A DNA stretch of 64,000 bases from Acidimicrobiales bacterium (GCA_029245675.1 JAQWOV010000019.1:1-64000), one strand, 5' to 3'. Positions 17,926 to 27,084 are shown, numbered from the stretch's first letter. Numbers and translations are program-made. Notes: generated from the letters alone by a model not told the origin.

Positions 17926-19847
17926 TCTAACTCGGGAAGATTTTGAAAATAATCTAAGGCTTCTGGATTTGCAAGCGACTCTACATTAGAGACGGGAAGT
18001 CCTTCAATAATGTTCTTTACCGCGAGTTCGACAAGCTTTCCTGATCTTGTGCGAGGAAGATCAGGAACACCCAAAATTACAGCTGGTACATGCCGAGGAG
18101 AAGCGCCGTCACGAATTGACTGACGGAGACGGTTCGCTAAAGAATCATCAAATGAAAACCCATCAGCAACTACGACAAAGAGAATAATTCTGACATCACT
18201 CATCCAGGACTGCCCCACGGCAAGACTTTCTAAAATTTCATCAAAAAGATCAACTCTTCGATATATCTCTGAAGTTCCTATACGGACTCCACCAGGGTTG
18301 AGCGTCGCATCAGACCTTCCATGAATAATGAAGCCACCTGCAGCAGTTTTTTCAGCAAAATCACCTTGATGCCATACACCTGGAAACTTTTCAAAATAAG
18401 TGGATTTACACCTAATATCTTCTGGATCGTTCCAGAAACCTATAGGCATAGAAGGAAATGCTGATTTGCACACCAACTCACCTTGAACGCCAACATCAAC
18501 TGAATTTCCATCATCATTTAGGACATCTATGTCTTGACCAAGAATTGGTCCTTGTATCTGTCCAGCGAAAACTGGCTTATTTGGGTTGCCTCCGACTAAG
18601 CATCCACAAAGGTCTGTTCCTCCAGAAATTGAAGCGAGATGAACATCTTCTTTCCAGCTTTCATAAACATGGGCAAAACCTTCTGGGCTAAGAGGACTCC
18701 CAGTGGAACAGACCGTGCGTAGAGTCTTCAAGTTATGGGTTTCTATCGGACGTAAACCTGCGGAAGAGACAGAGTCAATGAATTTAGCTGAAACGCCTAA
18801 AAGAGTTATTCCATTTTGGTCTACTAAATCAAATAATTGTGATCCATCCGGATAGAAAGGCGACCCATCAAAAACAATAAGTGTGGCTTCTGCAGCCAAC
18901 CCAGCTGCCAGCCAATTCCACATCATCCATCCAGCAGTAGTGAAATAGAAAACACGGTCTCCTGGACGAACATCACAATGCAGGCGATGTTCTACAAGAT
19001 GTTTGAGAAGCAAGCCGCCTGCTCTATGAACAATGCACTTCGGAGCCCCTGTTGTGCCAGATGAATAGAGAATATAAAGAGGGTGATCGAATGGAAGATC
19101 TACGAAGGAAACCTCTTTCGGTTCAAATAAAGAACGAAACTCTTTGAATGTCTTACATTCTCCTAACTGAGAGAGTTCACTTTCGTCATTTGAAACAACT
19201 ACAACTTGCTCCACGCTTGAGAGTTCTTTAGTGACATCATTAATTTTTTCAATCAAACTAAATTGTCGACCGCCATATTGATAACCGGTAGCAGCAAAGA
19301 GAACTTTTGGTTTGATTTGGCCAAATCGATCAAGTACACCCTTTGGCCCGAAGTCCGGAGACACTGAAGAGAAGACAGCTCCGATAGATGCACAAGCAAG
19401 CATGACAGCATAAATCTCTATTCCGTTTGGCAACCAAGCAGCGACTCGATCTTTTTCTGTGACCCCTAAAGCTCGCAGAGATTGTTGAAGCTGTGAGACA
19501 AGGTCATGTAGTTCGGCCCAAGAAACTTGATCAGAGAGCCCATCTTCCGAATAAGAAATTATCGCTGGTGTATCATCCGAGCGCCGCAACAAATTCCTGG
19601 CGTAGTTCAACGAGGATCCAGAAAAAAACCTTGCTTCAAATAGGTCAGACCCAGATGAAAATGTCGGACCTTCTCCGCGTTCTCCGATTACCTGAAAGTG
19701 TCGCCAAACCAGATCCCAAAATTCGGACGGGTTTTTTATAGACCATTCATGCAGTTCTTCTTCTGGAATACCGGCGGCAGCAGAAAATAAACCCATTTGA
19801 CTAGAGCCTGATTTCTCAAGAGACGGGGTCCATAAATAATTATCCAT
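17922..19847 (-). CDS. aacS: Acetoacetate--CoA ligase
   Basis: This 641-residue ANL-superfamily enzyme activates acetoacetate to acetoacetyl-CoA. The N-terminus (NYLWTPSLEKSGSSQM) and FWDLVWRHFQVIGERG match AacS. Adenylation motifs are YILYSSGTTGAPKCIVH and VWHQGDFAEK. GRSDATLNPGGVRIGTSEIY and RTRSGKLVELAVK near the end supply the C-terminal lysine. Length is normal for AacS. Its presence suggests use of ketone bodies or recycling of acetoacetate from branched-chain breakdown. Confidence 0.9.
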   Translation of the reverse strand: MDNYLWTPSLEKSGSSQMGLFSAAAGIPEEELHEWSIKNPSEFWDLVWRHFQVIGERGEGPTFSSGSDLFEARFFSGSSLNYARNLLRRSDDTPAIISYSEDGLSDQVSWAELHDLVSQLQQSLRALGVTEKDRVAAWLPNGIEIYAVMLACASIGAVFSSVSPDFGPKGVLDRFGQIKPKVLFAATGYQYGGRQFSLIEKINDVTKELSSVEQVVVVSNDESELSQLGECKTFKEFRSLFEPKEVSFVDLPFDHPLYILYSSGTTGAPKCIVHRAGGLLLKHLVEHRLHCDVRPGDRVFYFTTAGWMMWNWLAAGLAAEATLIVFDGSPFYPDGSQLFDLVDQNGITLLGVSAKFIDSVSSAGLRPIETHNLKTLRTVCSTGSPLSPEGFAHVYESWKEDVHLASISGGTDLCGCLVGGNPNKPVFAGQIQGPILGQDIDVLNDDGNSVDVGVQGELVCKSAFPSMPIGFWNDPEDIRCKSTYFEKFPGVWHQGDFAEKTAAGGFIIHGRSDATLNPGGVRIGTSEIYRRVDLFDEILESLAVGQSWMSDVRIILFVVVADGFSFDDSLANRLRQSIRDGASPRHVPAVILGVPDLPRTRSGKLVELAVKNIIEGLPVSNVESLANPEALDYFQNLPELD

Positions 19848-19890
19848 CGCCGACGAGCGTAGTCAGACTTGAACGAGCCACAATAGATAG

Positions 19891-20391
19891 GTGAATAAAA
19901 AAATAGAATCTCAGGGCTTATGGTTTGAAGAGTTAACGGCCGGATTAGTGATTCAGCATGATATAAAGCACACAGTTTCGGAATCCGAAAACGAAGATTT
20001 TTGTTTGAAAACGTACAATCCTCAGCCTTTACACCTAGATTCTGAGTTTGCGGCTACAACGGTTTTTGGACAGCGGATAGTAAATAGTTTGCTTACTTTA
20101 AGCTTGGCAGTCGGGGTGAGTGTTAGAGATACGACTCTTGGAACCACCGTGGCAAATCTCGGATTTGAGGAAACTGCTTTCCCCAATCCAGTCTTTTTAA
20201 ACGATACTTTGTCATTTGAGACAGAAGTTGTTGATTCTCGAGCATCTTCTTCTCGGCCTGAAACGGGAATTGTTACTTTTGAACATCGGGTATTTAATCA
20301 AATTGGGAATTTGGTTTGTCGTTGCCGTAGAAACGCTTTGATGCATCGAATGCCTTCAACTCGAAATCCTGAGGGAGGTACTCATGTCTAA
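19891..20391 (+). CDS. MaoC-family hydratase (hot-dog fold)
   Basis: This 166-residue protein starts at GTG and has the MaoC-like hot-dog signature. NPQPLHLDSEFAATTVFG carries the catalytic Asp/His region, followed by LGFEETAFPNPVFLNDTL. Family members hydrate enoyl-CoA thioesters or act on related acids such as mesaconyl-CoA. The start overlaps no other gene, and the end overlaps the next gene by eight bases. Divergence from aacS hints at a role in short-chain acyl-CoA metabolism; this is inferred from position. Confidence 0.8.
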   Translation: MNKKIESQGLWFEELTAGLVIQHDIKHTVSESENEDFCLKTYNPQPLHLDSEFAATTVFGQRIVNSLLTLSLAVGVSVRDTTLGTTVANLGFEETAFPNPVFLNDTLSFETEVVDSRASSSRPETGIVTFEHRVFNQIGNLVCRCRRNALMHRMPSTRNPEGGTHV

Positions 20392-21043
20392 TCGAAGTGG
20401 AGTGCATTTAAAAAGCCTGAAGGTTGGCACTAGTTCAGGAAACTGGAGCGCGGCTGGATTTCAGATAACGGAAGTTAAGCCTGGAATTTCTGCTTGTGTC
20501 CTTAATGACGTCCTACTTAAGTTTGATAATGAGCCTAGCGAACAGGGAATTTATGCCATAGGAACAGAAAATATTGATGGAGATGTTGATGGATTGAAAT
20601 TTTTTATCGAGTCAACTGAAGTTGAAGAAACTCATTTGGATTCAAGGCACCCAAATTTTGTTAGTCGGATAGACCATCTTGTAGTCACAACCTCGGATTG
20701 TGACCGAACAACGAAAGCATTTGAAGAGGCAGGTATTGAAGCTCGTAGAGTTAGAAACTTCAGTCTTGGCGCAACAGGAATGAGGCAAACATTTTTTTGG
20801 CTAGGTGACGTAATCCTTGAACTCGTCGGACCTGAAGTCAAGAGCGATGATGAACTAACAAAAATTTGGGGCTTAGCTCTTATTTCTGAAGAAATAGAAA
20901 AAACAGTTGATTCTCTTGGAGACTTTGCGACTCCACTCAAACCCGCCGTTCAACCCGGCCGGCTAATCACAACAATAAAGACAAAGACCTTTGGCATAGA
21001 TGATGCTTTAGCAGTTATGACCCCACACGAAAACAGCAAATAA
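20384..21043 (+). CDS. VOC-superfamily (glyoxalase-like) protein
   Basis: This 219-residue protein has a central betaalphabetabetabeta module starting FVSRIDHLVVTTSDCDRTTKAFEEAG (about residue 90; read here as VSRIDHLVVTTSD followed by a helix). It continues with FFWLGDVILELVGPE, which supplies the usual metal-ligand Glu. Two modules are expected for a VOC protein, and the N-terminal 80 residues are a diverged partner. Function could be isomerase, epimerase or lyase, and no substrate can be assigned. It is coupled to the MaoC gene by an eight-base overlap. Confidence 0.68.
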   Translation: MSNRSGVHLKSLKVGTSSGNWSAAGFQITEVKPGISACVLNDVLLKFDNEPSEQGIYAIGTENIDGDVDGLKFFIESTEVEETHLDSRHPNFVSRIDHLVVTTSDCDRTTKAFEEAGIEARRVRNFSLGATGMRQTFFWLGDVILELVGPEVKSDDELTKIWGLALISEEIEKTVDSLGDFATPLKPAVQPGRLITTIKTKTFGIDDALAVMTPHENSK

Positions 21044-21095
21044 CTCCATCGTCGGTATTCTCATTGATTCCCAATAGCGTCTAGAATTTACTTTT

Positions 21096-21551
21096 ATGGA
21101 TCACTCGGCATCAGAAGTTAACGAACTTCACGTAATCGTGGGACGTAGATTGCATGCCGCGAAAATGCGTTACAGCAAGTCCCGATATGAGGTTGTGAAA
21201 ATTCTTATGCAAGGCAGAAGGCCAATGACGTTGCCCGAAATCCTTGAGGTAGGAAAACTTCAAGGATTGGCACAGAGTTCTGCATACCGAAATCTAAGCG
21301 AGATGGCAGAAATAGGAATCGTTCGACATATAAATTCTGGAGATGATCACAGCCGGTTTGAGTTAGATGAGTCTTTGACCGGACATCATCATCACCTGGA
21401 GTGCACTCAATGTGGACGGTTAGAAGATTTCGTAGTACCAGAAAAATTCGAACAAATCATAAAAGGTTTAGTTGAGACAGCTGAACAGCAAGGATTTAAA
21501 GCAGCCAGTCATCGGTTTGACATACTTGGTCGTTGCGGAGAATGCGCCTAA
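21096..21551 (+). CDS. Fur-family metal-responsive regulator
   Basis: This 151-residue regulator has an N-terminal winged helix (KSRYEVVKILMQGRRPM, then QSSAYRNLSEM as recognition helix). A C-terminal metal domain carries GHHHHLECTQCG and a final CGEC, so both structural zinc CXXC pairs are present. The family includes Fur, Zur and PerR; the His-rich segment and CXXC pairs fit a zinc or iron sensor. No transporter is adjacent to show which metal. The NUDIX gene follows after three bases. Confidence 0.87.
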   Translation: MDHSASEVNELHVIVGRRLHAAKMRYSKSRYEVVKILMQGRRPMTLPEILEVGKLQGLAQSSAYRNLSEMAEIGIVRHINSGDDHSRFELDESLTGHHHHLECTQCGRLEDFVVPEKFEQIIKGLVETAEQQGFKAASHRFDILGRCGECA

Positions 21552-21554
21552 CTC

Positions 21555-22043
21555 ATGTCTCAAAAACGCCAAGCTGCACGAGTGGTTCTATTAAACCAGT
21601 CCAACGAAATTTTTCTTATTCATTCTGAAGACCCGATTGACCCATTCAAACCATCTTGGTGGGAGATTCCAGGCGGAGGAGTCGGGTGGGGAGAAGATTC
21701 TGCTACAGCAGCCGCAAGAGAGTTATGGGAAGAAACCGGAATAGAAGCAGAAATGGGACCGGTGATATGGACACAGCAAGTCCAGTTCACTTTTGGACCC
21801 TACTTTTTTGACAACGATGAAAAAATTCACATTGCGTGGTGCGATGGAGGAGAGTACAGGCCGAAACATCTCGAAGCCTTAGAAGCGGCAGCATTTATTG
21901 AAGCGCGATGGTGGTCTGTGGAAGAACTCTTATCATTTGATTTTCCTGTTCTTCCCGAAAGACTAAGAGAGTTTTTACCCGACCTTGCAGAAGGGCAGAT
22001 CCCTTCAACACCAATAGATATTTCTCCTAAGAACTCTGATTAA
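21555..22043 (+). CDS. NUDIX hydrolase
   Basis: This 162-residue protein has a complete Nudix box, with the GX5E start GGVGWGE and then REL-W-EETGI (about residues 49-71). The box binds magnesium and hydrolyses nucleoside diphosphate-X compounds. The preceding strand WEIPGGGVGWGED is typical of small housekeeping members. The substrate is unknown. It overlaps the convergent TetR gene by 17 bases. Confidence 0.88.
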   Translation: MSQKRQAARVVLLNQSNEIFLIHSEDPIDPFKPSWWEIPGGGVGWGEDSATAAARELWEETGIEAEMGPVIWTQQVQFTFGPYFFDNDEKIHIAWCDGGEYRPKHLEALEAAAFIEARWWSVEELLSFDFPVLPERLREFLPDLAEGQIPSTPIDISPKNSD

Positions 22044-22641
22044 GGTCTTCGATCAGTCCCGCTATGCCACGTGTGACCATTTTTGAAGTCAAATAAGCCA
22101 TATCTTCAGCAGATTTTCTCTGCCCGTCCTGCATCCAGTGACGAAGCACCCCCAAAATTAAACCAAATGCTCCGGAAGCCGCGGCAACTGATTTTTCAAT
22201 ATCGAAACTTAATGAAAAGTTTTTAGCCAAACGCAAAGTCATGTTGTCTTGTATCTTCCTAAGTTCATCTTTAACTTCTGCGTCTTGAATATCTGCCCTC
22301 CCATAAAGAAAGTTGAAAGCATCTGGCTTATTTTCAAAGAATTTGAAGAACCCTAATATCCCTAACTCAACCCATTCCAAAGGACCGCTAGAAGATTTGC
22401 GGTGTGAATCAATCGAGTCCTGAACTTGACCCAAAATTTCACGCAGAACTGAGAAATACATTTCTTGCTTTGATTCAAAATGTTGATATAAGACAGGTTT
22501 TGTAACTCCAGCTTTTTTTGCAACATCATTCATAGAGGTCTGATGAAAACCTTGGCGAGCAATTACATGTAAAGCATTTTCTAATAGCTGCTCGCGACGC
22601 TCAGATGCAGGAAGACGAGAGACAGCTGAAGTATTAGCCAT
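22027..22641 (-). CDS. TetR-family transcriptional regulator
   Basis: This 204-residue protein has an N-terminal TetR helix-turn-helix (REQLLENALHVIARQGFHQT, then VAKKAGVTKPVLYQHFESK, about residues 12-60). A larger all-helical ligand domain follows. TetR proteins are usually repressors released by a small molecule. No palindromic operator stood out nearby. The downstream membrane gene is 48 bases from... its upstream side and shares the strand, but a regulatory link is not shown. Confidence 0.88.
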   Translation of the reverse strand: MANTSAVSRLPASERREQLLENALHVIARQGFHQTSMNDVAKKAGVTKPVLYQHFESKQEMYFSVLREILGQVQDSIDSHRKSSSGPLEWVELGILGFFKFFENKPDAFNFLYGRADIQDAEVKDELRKIQDNMTLRLAKNFSLSFDIEKSVAAASGAFGLILGVLRHWMQDGQRKSAEDMAYLTSKMVTRGIAGLIEDLNQSS

Positions 22642-22689
22642 ACTTGCAACGTAGTCAGGAAGAGGAACCCATTTCCTATTGGGTAGAAA

Positions 22690-22941
22690 TTATTCTTTGT
22701 CTAAATCATCTGCTGCTTTTACCGCATGATGCAAAACGATAGATGGGGCAAGAAAAAATGAACCGCATATAAGTAAAATAACTAACGAAATAGCTACAGC
22801 ATTTGTGAAACTTGTTATGAAACCAACAGCGAAAATGACAAGCGAAATAAGAAAAGAACAGTAACCACAGCGCTGTCCTACTTGAGCCAGTCGCGCTAAC
22901 CGCTTTCTTTTAAGAAGAACAGGGTCATCAGGAAGAGACAT
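22690..22941 (-). CDS. Small membrane protein of unknown function
   Basis: This 83-residue protein has a basic N-terminal helix (LLKRKRLARLAQVGQRCGYC). Two hydrophobic segments follow (about residues 31-50 and 53-72, by eye), with an acidic tail, DDLDKE. No family was recognised. ATG 22941 is chosen over the ATG at 22959 because it gives the smaller overlap (14 bases) with the glycosyltransferase gene. It is probably co-transcribed with that gene. Confidence 0.6.
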   Translation of the reverse strand: MSLPDDPVLLKRKRLARLAQVGQRCGYCSFLISLVIFAVGFITSFTNAVAISLVILLICGSFFLAPSIVLHHAVKAADDLDKE

Positions 22942-23992
22942 GAGTCCAGCCTGCCTCAATGATCAGGTTCTCCAAACGTTGAAACATTTTTTTCAAAGAA
23001 AGCTCGCGTGAAGCTACTTTATGGTTGTGCTCTAAAAGAATGTTCAGCCCGTCTGAATCATTTAATCTCTCACGCATAGCTTCAGTATCTTCCGAGGCAA
23101 ACCAGTGAAACCCTAAGCCTCTTAACTCATCAGCGACTGGATAGTTGCCAACAAAAACAGGCCGGCGGTATAGCGCTGCTTCAATCGGAGGATTACCAAA
23201 ACCTTCCCAAGTAGATGGAAAAGCAACAAGGTCAGCTGCGGCATAAATATCAGAACGGTTGTCAATTGAAGCATGGATAACTGGGCAATTCGCTGAAGAA
23301 AGTTCCTTGGCAAGTTTTGATCCATAACCATCTTCTGCTGGGCCAGAGATCCAATATGTTCCTCCAAGACTTTCAGTTACCTGTATCGCTTGATGAATAT
23401 CTTTGCGTTCGATCGCTCGTACCGGATGGGCTACAAGAAGCATTTCATCGGCGACACAAAGTCTGTCACGAGTTGCATCCCTGTCGCCCTGCTCCACGTC
23501 GATGTTGAAGCCGTTATAAATAGTGGTGGCATCAATACCTCGGTCGGACATTTGCCGACGAGTTAACTCATTTATAGTCACATGACGCCATGCCGGATCA
23601 TCAACCGGAAGGTCTTCTATATGAGCAAACTGTTTACGTTGCCAGGGAGGATCATGATGATGGATAATTGCGGGGCGCCCCCTCAAAGCCTCCACGACGC
23701 AATTTGATGCAGCAAGGTTTAGCGGGATTGACAGAAGATTTTCTACCACGACTAAATCTTGACCTTCAAGAGCATCACAAAGTTCGTTTATATCTGGAAC
23801 TTTGCTTTCTCCTATTCCGAGTCCTTCTATTACTCTTGTATCACCAGAAGCTTTCCACCCTGGCTCAAAGGAACCTGCTACCCAAGAAATATCAAAACCA
23901 AGTTCGGCAAGAACCACAGCCCAATTTTGAGCGACAACTGAAACACCGTCGGTAGGGCCGAATCTAAATGATAAGAAAGAACATGTAGGCAT
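22928..23992 (-). CDS. Family 4-type glycosyltransferase
   Basis: This 354-residue GT-B protein starts MPTCSFLSFRFGPTDGVSVV, where the GPTDGVSVV loop is the N-terminal substrate region. HHDPPWQRKQF lies mid-way. The GT4 donor-site motif is FPSTWEGFGNPPIEA (the EX7E pair). It transfers a sugar from a nucleotide sugar to an unknown acceptor. Its ATG shares two bases with the ATG of the divergent GH63-like hydrolase. Acceptors could be glycerate-type solutes or a glycan; this is inference only. Confidence 0.83.
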   Translation of the reverse strand: MPTCSFLSFRFGPTDGVSVVAQNWAVVLAELGFDISWVAGSFEPGWKASGDTRVIEGLGIGESKVPDINELCDALEGQDLVVVENLLSIPLNLAASNCVVEALRGRPAIIHHHDPPWQRKQFAHIEDLPVDDPAWRHVTINELTRRQMSDRGIDATTIYNGFNIDVEQGDRDATRDRLCVADEMLLVAHPVRAIERKDIHQAIQVTESLGGTYWISGPAEDGYGSKLAKELSSANCPVIHASIDNRSDIYAAADLVAFPSTWEGFGNPPIEAALYRRPVFVGNYPVADELRGLGFHWFASEDTEAMRERLNDSDGLNILLEHNHKVASRELSLKKMFQRLENLIIEAGWTHVSS

Positions 23993-25160
23993 GGATTACT
24001 CAAGACTATTTGATACTAATTTCAAGAATTCAGTTAACCAGATAATGGAAGAGAATTGGGTTACTCAAGGTTACGCAGCCCCAAATAAAAAGACATACCC
24101 ATGGCAGTGGCTTTGGGACTCTTGTTTCCATTCTCTTATTTGGCTTGAACTGGGGAGACCTGACCGGGCAGAGCAAGAATTGACAGAAATATTCCGTCCG
24201 CAATTAGATTCAGGATTTGTTCCTCATATCAATTATGTTTGTGATCCAGATATACATTTTGACCTCTGGGGCCGTTCACATGGATCTTCAATTACTCAGC
24301 CGCCCATGTACGGACATGCAATTGCAGAACTTGATCGTGCTGGGGTGCGCATGAACCAAGCACTACTATCGTCAGCAACCGCAGGTTTATCTTTTTTAAT
24401 AAACGAACGAGCGCGCCACGATTCTGGTCTGTTACTACTGTGCCATCCTTGGGAATCGGGAGCAGATGATAGCCCAAGGTGGGATGATTTTTGTCCCGGT
24501 GGGTTTGATAAAGAGCGCTGGAAGAAACAAAAAAATGTTTTAGTAAAGACAATAGAGCAAACTGCTGATGGCTCTCCGCTGAGAAATCCAGAATTCCAAG
24601 TAGCCTCAATAGGTTTCAATGCTCTTGTTGCCTTCAATGCCAGAGAATTGGCCGCAGTTACCGGAGATAAAAGTATGGCGGACTCAGCAAATGAGATAAC
24701 GCATGCAATCGCGGAAAGGTGGGATGAATCTTCTTCAACATGGAAAGATGCTGGACCCCACTCCAACAAATCCGGAAGTTGTCGAACACTCGATGCATTA
24801 TTGCCGTTATTGGTAGTAGAAGAAAAACAACTTCCGCCCAAACTAGTAGAACAATTTGATTCAACTGAAGCGTTCAAAGGGCGATTCGGGCCAAGAGGGG
24901 TTCATCTAAAGGAGAAAGTATTTAGCCCAAAACAATATTGGCGTGGCCCTGTTTGGCCACAACTTTCATACCTAATAAGTCTCGCTGTTTCTAGGTTTGA
25001 TTTGCAAACAGCTAAACAACTTACATTGGCGACAGCTAATGGTGCCCAGGTTTCAGGTTGTGCTGAATACTGGCATCCAGAGACAGGAGAAGGCTTGGGA
25101 GCGATTCCTCAATCCTGGGCTGGGCTTTCACTCGTTTCAACGAAAAGACTGCTCAGCTGA
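23991..25160 (+). CDS. GH63-like glycoside hydrolase (mannosyl-/glucosylglycerate hydrolase type)
   Basis: This 389-residue (alpha/alpha)6-barrel enzyme has WQWLWDSCFHSLIWLELG at the start (about residues 37-54) and HGSSITQPPMYGHAI. The HPWESGADDSPRWD loop carries the likely general acid. YWRGPVWPQLSYL and EYWHPETGEGLG follow near the C-terminus. This motif set resembles bacterial GH63 hydrolases acting on mannosylglycerate or glucosylglycerate and is shorter than eukaryotic glucosidase I. The start is ATG 23991, inside the opposite gene's start codon; ATG 24045 is an alternative. The end overlaps a convergent lipoprotein gene by 24 bases. Confidence 0.75.
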   Translation: MDYSRLFDTNFKNSVNQIMEENWVTQGYAAPNKKTYPWQWLWDSCFHSLIWLELGRPDRAEQELTEIFRPQLDSGFVPHINYVCDPDIHFDLWGRSHGSSITQPPMYGHAIAELDRAGVRMNQALLSSATAGLSFLINERARHDSGLLLLCHPWESGADDSPRWDDFCPGGFDKERWKKQKNVLVKTIEQTADGSPLRNPEFQVASIGFNALVAFNARELAAVTGDKSMADSANEITHAIAERWDESSSTWKDAGPHSNKSGSCRTLDALLPLLVVEEKQLPPKLVEQFDSTEAFKGRFGPRGVHLKEKVFSPKQYWRGPVWPQLSYLISLAVSRFDLQTAKQLTLATANGAQVSGCAEYWHPETGEGLGAIPQSWAGLSLVSTKRLLS

Positions 25161-25697
25161 GCTGAGAAGCTCTGAACCATCGTCATTAAATAAATAACAA
25201 TGCACACCACGGAATTGAGCGATTTCGTGTTCAAAATTTGTCCGATTAGGCGTCAAATAGTTGATTTCTAACTCGGAAAGTTCGTAAATGACTCCCACAA
25301 AATCTTCAAAACTTTCATAACATTGACTCACTGCGAAAGCAGCCATTTCTTCATCTCCAGGCCACACTGCGCCGTTTCGCGCTGGATGCTGGACAAGTTG
25401 ATAAATTTCAAACTGGTGTGGAGAATCACAGGGAACATGAGTATTAATTTCAATATGTCGGTCATCGCTAACCCACGCATACATGTTGAAACAGTCACCT
25501 TCGGCTAGATCATGAAGGTTTACGGGCACCCCATACCAATCAGGTGCGGCCTCATCTTCTAGTAAGGGACGGGCTTCTATAACAGTTGTGCTTGGAGAGT
25601 TACCTGCAGAATCTGAAGTTGACCTATTTCCACTTCCACAAGCTGAGGCTAATAAACCGAAAAAAATTAGCACATAAAAAAAATGATAAACACGCAT
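25137..25697 (-). CDS. Septum-formation-domain lipoprotein
   Basis: This 186-residue protein has a lipoprotein signal (hydrophobic residues 4-18, lipobox LLASAC). A short Ser/Thr linker is followed by a domain with four conserved Cys: LAEGDCFNMY, THVPCDSPHQFEIYQL, AVSQCYESF and RGVHCYLF. This spacing matches the actinobacterial septum-formation domain, found in exported proteins. Its exact function is poorly known. The AVWPGDEEM segment is also typical. It is divergent from the ccm operon with 38 bases between starts. Confidence 0.72.
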   Translation of the reverse strand: MRVYHFFYVLIFFGLLASACGSGNRSTSDSAGNSPSTTVIEARPLLEDEAAPDWYGVPVNLHDLAEGDCFNMYAWVSDDRHIEINTHVPCDSPHQFEIYQLVQHPARNGAVWPGDEEMAAFAVSQCYESFEDFVGVIYELSELEINYLTPNRTNFEHEIAQFRGVHCYLFNDDGSELLSSAEQSFR

Positions 25698-25735
25698 AAG
25701 ATTAGAGTAGCGAGACTAGGAGGTACCGTGACATC

Positions 25736-26395
25736 GTGGACGTAATTGAACTTCATGGAGCAATGGTATTTCTTGGAAGATTCCCGGCTTTGGCAGGGGT
25801 CAATTTAACTGTTGAATCTGGAGAAATAGTTGCTTTGCAAGGAGCGAATGGAGCAGGAAAAACTACTCTTCTCAAGCTTTGTGCTGGGCTTCTACCTTTA
25901 GGTTCAGGTTCAGGAAAAGTGTTAGGGCATGATTTATTTACAGAACAGCAGTCAATTCGCAGATCTGTTGCAATGTTGGGACACTCAAGCGGCCTCTATG
26001 AGGATTTAACTGCAAGAGAAAATGTTATTTTCTGGGCTCAGGCCTCTGGATTAGATAAAGCTACAGCTCACGAACGAGCCGAAAATGCTATTAAAAGAAT
26101 GGGAGTTGAAGAACGCCTACTCAGTCTTCCAGTATCTCGTTTGTCGGCTGGACAAAAAAGAAGAACCTCACTGGCTTCTCTTACCGTAAGACGACCTGAA
26201 CTGTGGCTATTAGATGAACCACATTCCGGGCTAGACCAAGATGGAAGAGAAGCAATTGACTCATTCATCCGGGAGGTTGTGAGCGTAGGGGGAACGGTAG
26301 TCATCGCTTCACATGAGCTTGATCGAGTTAGTTCCCTTTCTCCGCGAATAATAACAGTTGCCGGTGGGATCACTTTGGAGAATGAAGATCAATGA
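25736..26395 (+). CDS. ccmA: Heme exporter ATPase CcmA
   Basis: This 219-residue ABC ATPase has Walker [15 protein letters not shown], signature LSAGQKRR and Walker B LWLLDEPHSGLD. These are close to CcmA of cytochrome c maturation System I, where CcmA powers release of heme-loaded CcmE from CcmCD. The start is GTG 25736. A strong ribosome-binding site, TAGGAGGT, lies at 25717-25724, about 11 bases upstream. It is the first gene of a complete ccm operon, and its end overlaps ccmB as ATGA. Confidence 0.9.
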   Translation: MDVIELHGAMVFLGRFPALAGVNLTVESGEIVALQGANGAGKTTLLKLCAGLLPLGSGSGKVLGHDLFTEQQSIRRSVAMLGHSSGLYEDLTARENVIFWAQASGLDKATAHERAENAIKRMGVEERLLSLPVSRLSAGQKRRTSLASLTVRRPELWLLDEPHSGLDQDGREAIDSFIREVVSVGGTVVIASHELDRVSSLSPRIITVAGGITLENEDQ

Positions 26396-27066
26396 AGCAA
26401 TTTATGCATGACCTTCTTCTTGTAGCAAAAAAAGATCTACGTATTGAAATCAGATCACGAGTTATTATCAATCAGGTAGTTCCATTTGCACTACTTGTAT
26501 TGGTTTTATTCGGTTTCGCTCTCGATGCTGACCAAAAAACCCTTCGTGCATTCTCTCCTGGATTGTTTTGGATCGCAGTGCTGCTTTCCCTGTTGCTCGC
26601 TATCCAAAGATCGGTTTCACTAGAAACGGCTAATGATTCTTTAACAGGACTTAAATTGGCCGGGCTATCACCAGTCGCAATTTTCTTTGGAAAGTCAGTA
26701 GCTATTTTTACACAATTGGTATTTTTAGAGATTTTCTTGACCGGAGGAATAATAATTTTTTATGGATCAGTCATTGAAGACCCAACATTATGGGTAGTAG
26801 CAGGACTTATAACTGCTCTAGCGGTATCGGTGACTGGTACCCTCTATGGTGCTTTAGCTTCAGGGCTTGAAGTTCGAGAAACACTTTTACCAATCTTGTT
26901 ACTTCCGGTGTTGGCCCCCGTGCTTATAGGGGCTACAAAGGCTTATAGCGGAGCTCTTGGAGAGACAGTTTCAAATGGTTGGCAATGGACAGGACTTTTG
27001 TCACTATTCGCACTAATAGCAGCGACACTGGGTTCACTGGCTTACGGAGTCTTGGTAGAAGAGTAA
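26392..27066 (+). CDS. ccmB: Heme exporter membrane subunit CcmB
   Basis: This 224-residue protein has six predicted membrane helices. Segments typical of CcmB are VAKKDLRIEIRSRVIINQ at the start, FWIAVLLSLLLAIQRSV, and LPILLLPVLAPVLIGATKA near the end. It pairs with CcmA in the ABC complex of System I. The next gene begins 18 bases after the stop. Confidence 0.9.
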   Translation: MKQFMHDLLLVAKKDLRIEIRSRVIINQVVPFALLVLVLFGFALDADQKTLRAFSPGLFWIAVLLSLLLAIQRSVSLETANDSLTGLKLAGLSPVAIFFGKSVAIFTQLVFLEIFLTGGIIIFYGSVIEDPTLWVVAGLITALAVSVTGTLYGALASGLEVRETLLPILLLPVLAPVLIGATKAYSGALGETVSNGWQWTGLLSLFALIAATLGSLAYGVLVEE

Positions 27067-27084
27067 AATGTTAAGAGAAGCGAA

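Noticed and set aside
24296-24877. Minus-strand frame of 193 codons inside the GH63-like gene
   Set aside because: It is a shadow of a strongly supported enzyme with motifs in the plus frame; no start signal or family match.
25728-25730. Alternative GTG start for ccmA nearer the ribosome-binding site
   Set aside because: It is out of frame with CcmA; GTG 25736 keeps the frame.
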